64,000 bases of DNA from Sphingomonas alpina (lineage in GTDB: Bacteria > Pseudomonadota > Alphaproteobacteria > Sphingomonadales > Sphingomonadaceae), in the NCBI RefSeq assembly GCF_014490665.1, contig NZ_CP061038.1:1302001-1366000 (forward strand). The letters run 5' to 3'. Below the pieces are notes generated by a model. The model did not search any database, was not told where the DNA came from, and worked only from the letters and a program-made list of their open reading frames with translations. The first letter of the stretch is position 1; each line of letters starts with the position of its first letter. Positions 60,913-64,000 of the stretch are shown in pieces. The translations under genes and the position numbers were made by a program.

Positions 60913-61748
60913 TGGCCGATCCGACTGCCTGGATCGGCCGTGAGGCGCGCGCCACCGACATGGTAACGGCCGGCGCGGTCGCGCGCTTCCGGGCGACGAT
61001 CGACCGCCCCGGCGATGGTCCTGCCGCGCCGCCGGGATTTCATTGGAGCCTGTGCCTGCCCGATACGCCGACCGACGCGCTTGGCGAGGACGGGCATCCG
61101 CTAAAGGGCGGCTTCCTGCCACCCATCGATCTGCCGCGCCGGATGTGGGCGGGGAGCGAGGTGCGCTTCCTGCGGCCGATCGCGATCGGCGCGGCGATCG
61201 AGCGCGTATCGACCATTGCCGCGATCCGCGAGAAGCAGGGTAGCAGTGGGCCATTGGCCTTTGTCGAGATCGACCATCTCACGCGAGCGGACGGAGCCGA
61301 TGCAGTCAGCGAGCGCCAGACGATCGTCTATCGCGCGGCATCGACCGAACCGATGCCGTTGCCGGCAACCGGTGGCGCAGAGCTTAACGGATGGGATCGG
61401 CAGCGCACGCTCACGCCCGGCGCGGCGCTGCTGCAGCGTTATTCGGCGCTGACCTTCAACAGCCACCGTATCCATTACGACCTGCCCTATGCGACCGGCG
61501 TGGAGGGGTATCCCGGGCTGGTCGTCCATGGCCCGCTGATCGCGACATTGCTGCTCGATCTGGTTGCGCAGCATATCGGGCCGGATGCGATCGGCGGTCT
61601 TTCGTTCAGGGCACTCGCCCCCGCCATTGCCGGGCAGGCGTTGCACTTGCTGGCGCGTGCCGATGGTGACGCGATCGAGCTTGCCGCGCAGCGCGATGAT
61701 GGAAGCGTCGCGATGCGGGCGCGGGTGGCGATCCGGCGGAATGGCTAG
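60912..61748 (+). CDS. MaoC-like/FAS1-type dehydratase domain protein
   Basis: A 278-residue double-hotdog protein of the mesaconyl-CoA-hydratase-like group. The C-terminal hotdog has the motif FNSHRIHYDLPYATGVEGYPGLVVHGPL, with His and Asp/Tyr residues matching the hydratase site. The N-terminal part (WIGREARATDMVTAGAVARFRATID) fits the FAS1-like dehydratase N domain. It probably hydrates an enoyl-CoA made by one of the three dehydrogenases. Last gene of the operon. Downstream (61749-62360) there is no gene, only repeats. Confidence 0.87.
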   Translation: MADPTAWIGREARATDMVTAGAVARFRATIDRPGDGPAAPPGFHWSLCLPDTPTDALGEDGHPLKGGFLPPIDLPRRMWAGSEVRFLRPIAIGAAIERVSTIAAIREKQGSSGPLAFVEIDHLTRADGADAVSERQTIVYRAASTEPMPLPATGGAELNGWDRQRTLTPGAALLQRYSALTFNSHRIHYDLPYATGVEGYPGLVVHGPLIATLLLDLVAQHIGPDAIGGLSFRALAPAIAGQALHLLARADGDAIELAAQRDDGSVAMRARVAIRRNG

Positions 61749-61780
61749 AGCGATTTCGAGCTGAGTTGGTCCATGCCCTT

Positions 61781-61907
61781 CCGTTCGCCCTGAGCTTGTC
61801 GAAGCCTGTCCTGAGCGCCTGCCTTGGCAGGCAGTCGAAGGGGGCCGTTTTTCTCTTTTCGACGCAGAAGAAGAAGGACGGTGCTTCGACAAGCTCAGCA
61901 CGAACGG
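61781..61907. repeat. Inverted repeat with CTGAGCTTGTCGAAG core
   Basis: Arms 61781-61805 and 61883-61907 pair at 23 of 25 positions; the core CTGAGCTTGTCGAAGC is a repeat widely seen between sphingomonad genes. A smaller stem GCCTGCCTTGGCAGGC lies between the arms. The left flank resembles that of the 46699 repeat, so they form one family with different arm sequences. Part of a 612-base gap without genes. Confidence 0.7.
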
Positions 61908-61983
61908 GGAAGGGAGTTCCGCCCAAGTCCATGAGACTCTTGAGTATCGGGCTTAGGCACCCGCGTGGGGGCAGGCCGTGCAC

Positions 61984-62213
61984 GACGCCATTGCGCCGAT
62001 CGCGTCGTGGCAATCATGGTCTCAACACTGAGAAAGAGCGCGCCGGTACCAGTCCGCCAAGGATGAGATGCCTGATCTTGTGTGATGGTTGAATCGCCGT
62101 TGGCGACAGGGCTGCGGGGACGAGTGGGGAGATATGGGACACCGGTCGTGTCCCGTATCTCTCTTCCTGCTGTCTGAATGATAAGGCATAAAATGATTTT
62201 ATATCAGATATTT
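61984..62213 (+). repeat. Structured intergenic repeat, copy 3 of 3
   Basis: Aligns with 5895-6127 and 24698-24909. Blocks: GTGGCAATC (62007-62015), GAAAGAGCG (62032-62040), a degenerate small stem, GATGGTTGAATCG (62083-62095), the long hairpin with arms 62129-62142 and 62148-62161 around the same CGGTC loop, and a tail TTATATCAGATATTTA. The hairpin arms carry GGGAC...GTCCC where copies 1 and 2 have GTTAC...GTAAC, i.e. paired changes, plus one G-T wobble, so pairing is kept. Lies in the gap between convergent genes. Confidence 0.72.
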
Positions 62214-62242
62214 AATTCATTTCTTTGAATAAGCCACTCATT

Positions 62243-62325
62243 GTCACCCCCGCGAAAGCGGGGGTCCCGCTTCTTCGTCCTAGTGCGGGGCAAGGCAGCG
62301 GGATCCCCGCTTTCGCGGGGATGAC
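62243..62325. repeat. Inverted GTCAYCCCCGCGAAAGCGGGG repeat
   Basis: Two copies in opposite orientation (left from 62243, right ending 62325) of a CCCCGCGAAAGCGGGG-type palindrome, each followed by GTCCCGCT or preceded by AGCGGGAT. A widespread alphaproteobacterial intergenic element, probably with terminator or mRNA-end function between the convergent genes. Confidence 0.7.
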
Positions 62326-62360
62326 AGAGGGTAAGATAGACTCCTGGGGAGATACCTCCG

Positions 62361-63548
62361 CTATTGCGGAGACGGCTTGCGCGCGGCCGTGGCGTGAGGC
62401 GATCCGGCGGCGGGCTGCTGCGCTTTCCAGGCATCGACCCGCTCCATGGCATTGCCTCTGATCGCGGCATAGAAGATGCCGTAATCGCCGAGATGATAGC
62501 TGCCATAGAGCGCGCTCAGGGCGTCGTGAAAGCCGCTCGGCGCCGACCAGGGGATATCGACCTTGAGCAGGCTTTCGTCGCACACCGCGCCGGTCAGATG
62601 CGGCGTGAGGGCGGGCAGGGCCCGGCTCGCCTTGTCGGCACCTGGCTTGGGGAAGGGCAGGCTGCCGGGATTGGCGTTGGCGGGCGCTGCATCCTCGCGG
62701 CGCCAGGTCAGTGGATTGACGCAGATGGCGGGTGGCTGGCCGCTGCTCTTCTCGCTGCCACGCCACCAATAGGTTTTGTCGCGCACCAGTTGGAAGGCTC
62801 CGGTGCGCCCGGTCTGGCTGGTGTTCCAGGACAGGATGCAGCCGGTTTGCCGCGGCCCGTCGCAAACCGGCAGGCCAATCGTGCCGAAGTCGGACGGGGC
62901 ATAGGCGCCAATCACATAGGCAGCGACCATGCGCGCCTGTAGCGGGGTGCCGAGAATCTCCGCCTGGAGCAGCTTGACCGCATGCATTGATCCCTGGCTG
63001 TGCGCCGCGATCAGGAACGGGCGGCCCTTATTTTCATGCGCGATGAAATAGCGAAAGGCGCGTGCGACATCGGCATAGGCAAGCGCCACTGCCGGACGGC
63101 TCTTGTCCAGTGCGCGCAAGGACGCCTGGCGGTAATGCGGCGCGAAGATGCGGCAACAACCGTTAAACGCGCTGGCCTGGCCAAGCAGGACAGCGGGGTC
63201 GAACTCCGACACGTTGTCGTAAGCGACGTTCCAGACATCGCTTTGCTGATAGGTGGTCGGGTGGATGAAGAAGACATCGGCGGGCGCAGTCGCTTCATCG
63301 ACTGCGGTCACGCCCGGTGTGATCGAGCGTTCGAGCCCGCCACGCCCCGGATAGGCCAGCCAGGCATCGGCCCGGGCATAATCGGGCTCGGGCGGGACAT
63401 GCGCGGCGTCGAACGGCAGCGACGGCGACCCGAAGGTCGCGACGACGGTCGCGACCGGGCCGATACCTGCCATGCCAAGCAGGATGGCTGCACCGCCCCC
63501 GGCCAGGGCGAGCAACGCCGCCATCTTCGCGATCCTCCAGCCGCGCAC
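62361..63548 (-). CDS. DUF3089 family lipase-like protein
   Basis: A 395-residue protein with an N-terminal signal or anchor segment (about residues 8-28) and an alpha/beta-hydrolase core of the DUF3089 family: VFFIHPTTYQQSDVWNVAYDN (about residues 90-110), IFAPHYRQASLRAL, and the nucleophile elbow AAHSQGSMHA (Ser in HSQG). The catalytic set suggests an exported esterase or lipase; substrate unknown. It sits three bases behind the TonB receptor fragment on the same strand, so the two are probably cotranscribed and functionally linked, as with many receptor/hydrolase pairs. Confidence 0.87.
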   Translation of the reverse strand: MRGWRIAKMAALLALAGGGAAILLGMAGIGPVATVVATFGSPSLPFDAAHVPPEPDYARADAWLAYPGRGGLERSITPGVTAVDEATAPADVFFIHPTTYQQSDVWNVAYDNVSEFDPAVLLGQASAFNGCCRIFAPHYRQASLRALDKSRPAVALAYADVARAFRYFIAHENKGRPFLIAAHSQGSMHAVKLLQAEILGTPLQARMVAAYVIGAYAPSDFGTIGLPVCDGPRQTGCILSWNTSQTGRTGAFQLVRDKTYWWRGSEKSSGQPPAICVNPLTWRREDAAPANANPGSLPFPKPGADKASRALPALTPHLTGAVCDESLLKVDIPWSAPSGFHDALSALYGSYHLGDYGIFYAAIRGNAMERVDAWKAQQPAAGSPHATAARKPSPQ

Positions 63549-63550
63549 CC

Positions 63551-64000
63551 CTAAAATTGCCGGCGCACGCCCAGGCCGATCGTCCGCGGCCGCAGCGTGA
63601 TGGCGGCCTCGATCCCGCTGACGACATTATGATCGAGCAGCGGCGCCTTATCGAGCAGGTTGTTGACGAACAGATCGACCTGCCAGGTTCCGGTGTCGAT
63701 CAGCACGCCCAGGTTGACCACGTCATAGGATTGTTGCCGCTGCGTGAAATTGTTGCTCAGAACCGGGCCGGTCGGGGTTGTCACGACGAAGCTGTCCTCG
63801 AACATCCTCAGGCTCGAGCTGCGATACTGATAATCGGCCCGAGCCGTCGCGGTGACGTCGCCGCCGAGCGGGAAATGATAGGCGATATTGGCGTTCGCGA
63901 TCCATTTCGGCGTGTCGAGCACCGGTTGCCCGACCCTGGCCGAAACGCCGGTCGCGCTTCGGGAGATCTTCGCGTCGGTATAGCTCGCCGCGACGCCGAG
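63551..64000 (-). CDS. TonB-dependent receptor, C-terminal fragment
   Basis: The last 149 codons of an outer-membrane receptor; the gene continues past the right edge of the window. Barrel strands alternate (WIANANIAYHFPL, ATARADYQYRSSS, SYDVVNLGVLID, WQVDLFVNNLLDKAPLLD), and the protein ends in the typical amphipathic strand with a terminal Phe (RTIGLGVRRQF). The VNNLLDK phrase is diagnostic of TonB receptors. The frame is open to position 64000. It is followed on the same strand by the DUF3089 lipase-like gene, suggesting import and hydrolysis of the same compound. Confidence 0.85.
   Translation of the reverse strand, partial: LGVAASYTDAKISRSATGVSARVGQPVLDTPKWIANANIAYHFPLGGDVTATARADYQYRSSSLRMFEDSFVVTTPTGPVLSNNFTQRQQSYDVVNLGVLIDTGTWQVDLFVNNLLDKAPLLDHNVVSGIEAAITLRPRTIGLGVRRQF

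Noticed and set aside
1..64000. tRNA, rRNA, CRISPR, prophage or insertion sequence
   Set aside because: No cloverleaf, rRNA motif, regularly spaced repeat array, transposase or integrase was found on reading both strands.

Overview
The window looks like a chromosomal segment of a high-GC alphaproteobacterium, most likely a sphingomonad (Sphingomonas or a close relative). This is inferred from the gene repertoire: two TonB-dependent receptors, TamA/TamB, coniferyl aldehyde dehydrogenase, long acyl-CoA catabolic operons, and short dispersed palindromic repeats between genes. No rRNA, tRNA, CRISPR array, transposase, integrase or phage gene was found, so this is an ordinary metabolic region rather than a mobile island.

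Layout. 1-5.9 kb: end of a 2-hydroxyacid dehydrogenase, an SH3 protein, a frameshifted GNAT acetyltransferase, a thiolase, a small cluster with a prepilin peptidase, and an aldehyde dehydrogenase. 6.1-9.0 kb: an ECF sigma factor of the C-terminally extended type with its DGPF/YCII partner, then an enoyl-CoA hydratase with a MarR regulator and a perfect palindromic operator. 9.1-15.9 kb: homogentisate pathway genes (hppD, hmgA) next to a DUF1989 protein and a GntA/YqcI-like haem N-oxygenase, a divergent MarR gene, and malate synthase G. 16.6-23.0 kb: the TamA/TamB outer-membrane assembly pair. 23.1-26.3 kb: a flavin monooxygenase and acetylornithine deacetylase. 26.7-31.2 kb: a signalling group (EAL protein, TPR histidine kinase with a degenerate receiver, stand-alone receiver). 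31.2-34.3 kb: a housekeeping group (methyltransferase, ComF, glutaredoxin, nitrilase-family hydrolase, DUF1178). 34.3-38.7 kb: a LysR regulator divergent from a pirin-pirin-OsmC-FMN reductase-OsmC operon. 38.8-41.6 kb: a DUF4403 lipoprotein and an alpha/beta hydrolase. 42.3-49.7 kb: a TonB receptor, serine hydrolase, XRE-cupin regulator and D-aminoacylase-like amidohydrolase, which together suggest uptake and cleavage of D-amino-acid-containing or acylated compounds. 50.4-61.7 kb: an IclR regulator divergent from a nine-gene, tightly overlapping acyl-CoA degradation operon. 62.4 kb to the end: a DUF3089 lipase-like protein and the C-terminus of another TonB receptor.

The signals I rate highest are not protein genes. 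(1) A repeat of about 200-230 nt is present three times (around 5.9-6.1, 24.7-24.9 and 62.0-62.2 kb). Each copy has an internal long hairpin whose arms differ between copies by paired, structure-preserving changes. It looks like an undescribed structured RNA or palindromic element. (2) Seven copies of an AACAG(C/G)GG octamer, several in 11-bp helical phase, lie upstream of the 42.3-kb TonB receptor. (3) A condensing-enzyme homologue in the acyl-CoA operon has lost its catalytic Cys, His and Asn. (4) Four genes (GNAT, YCII, tamA, argE) each carry a single-base frameshift. Three of these lie at homopolymers, so sequence error is the leading explanation.
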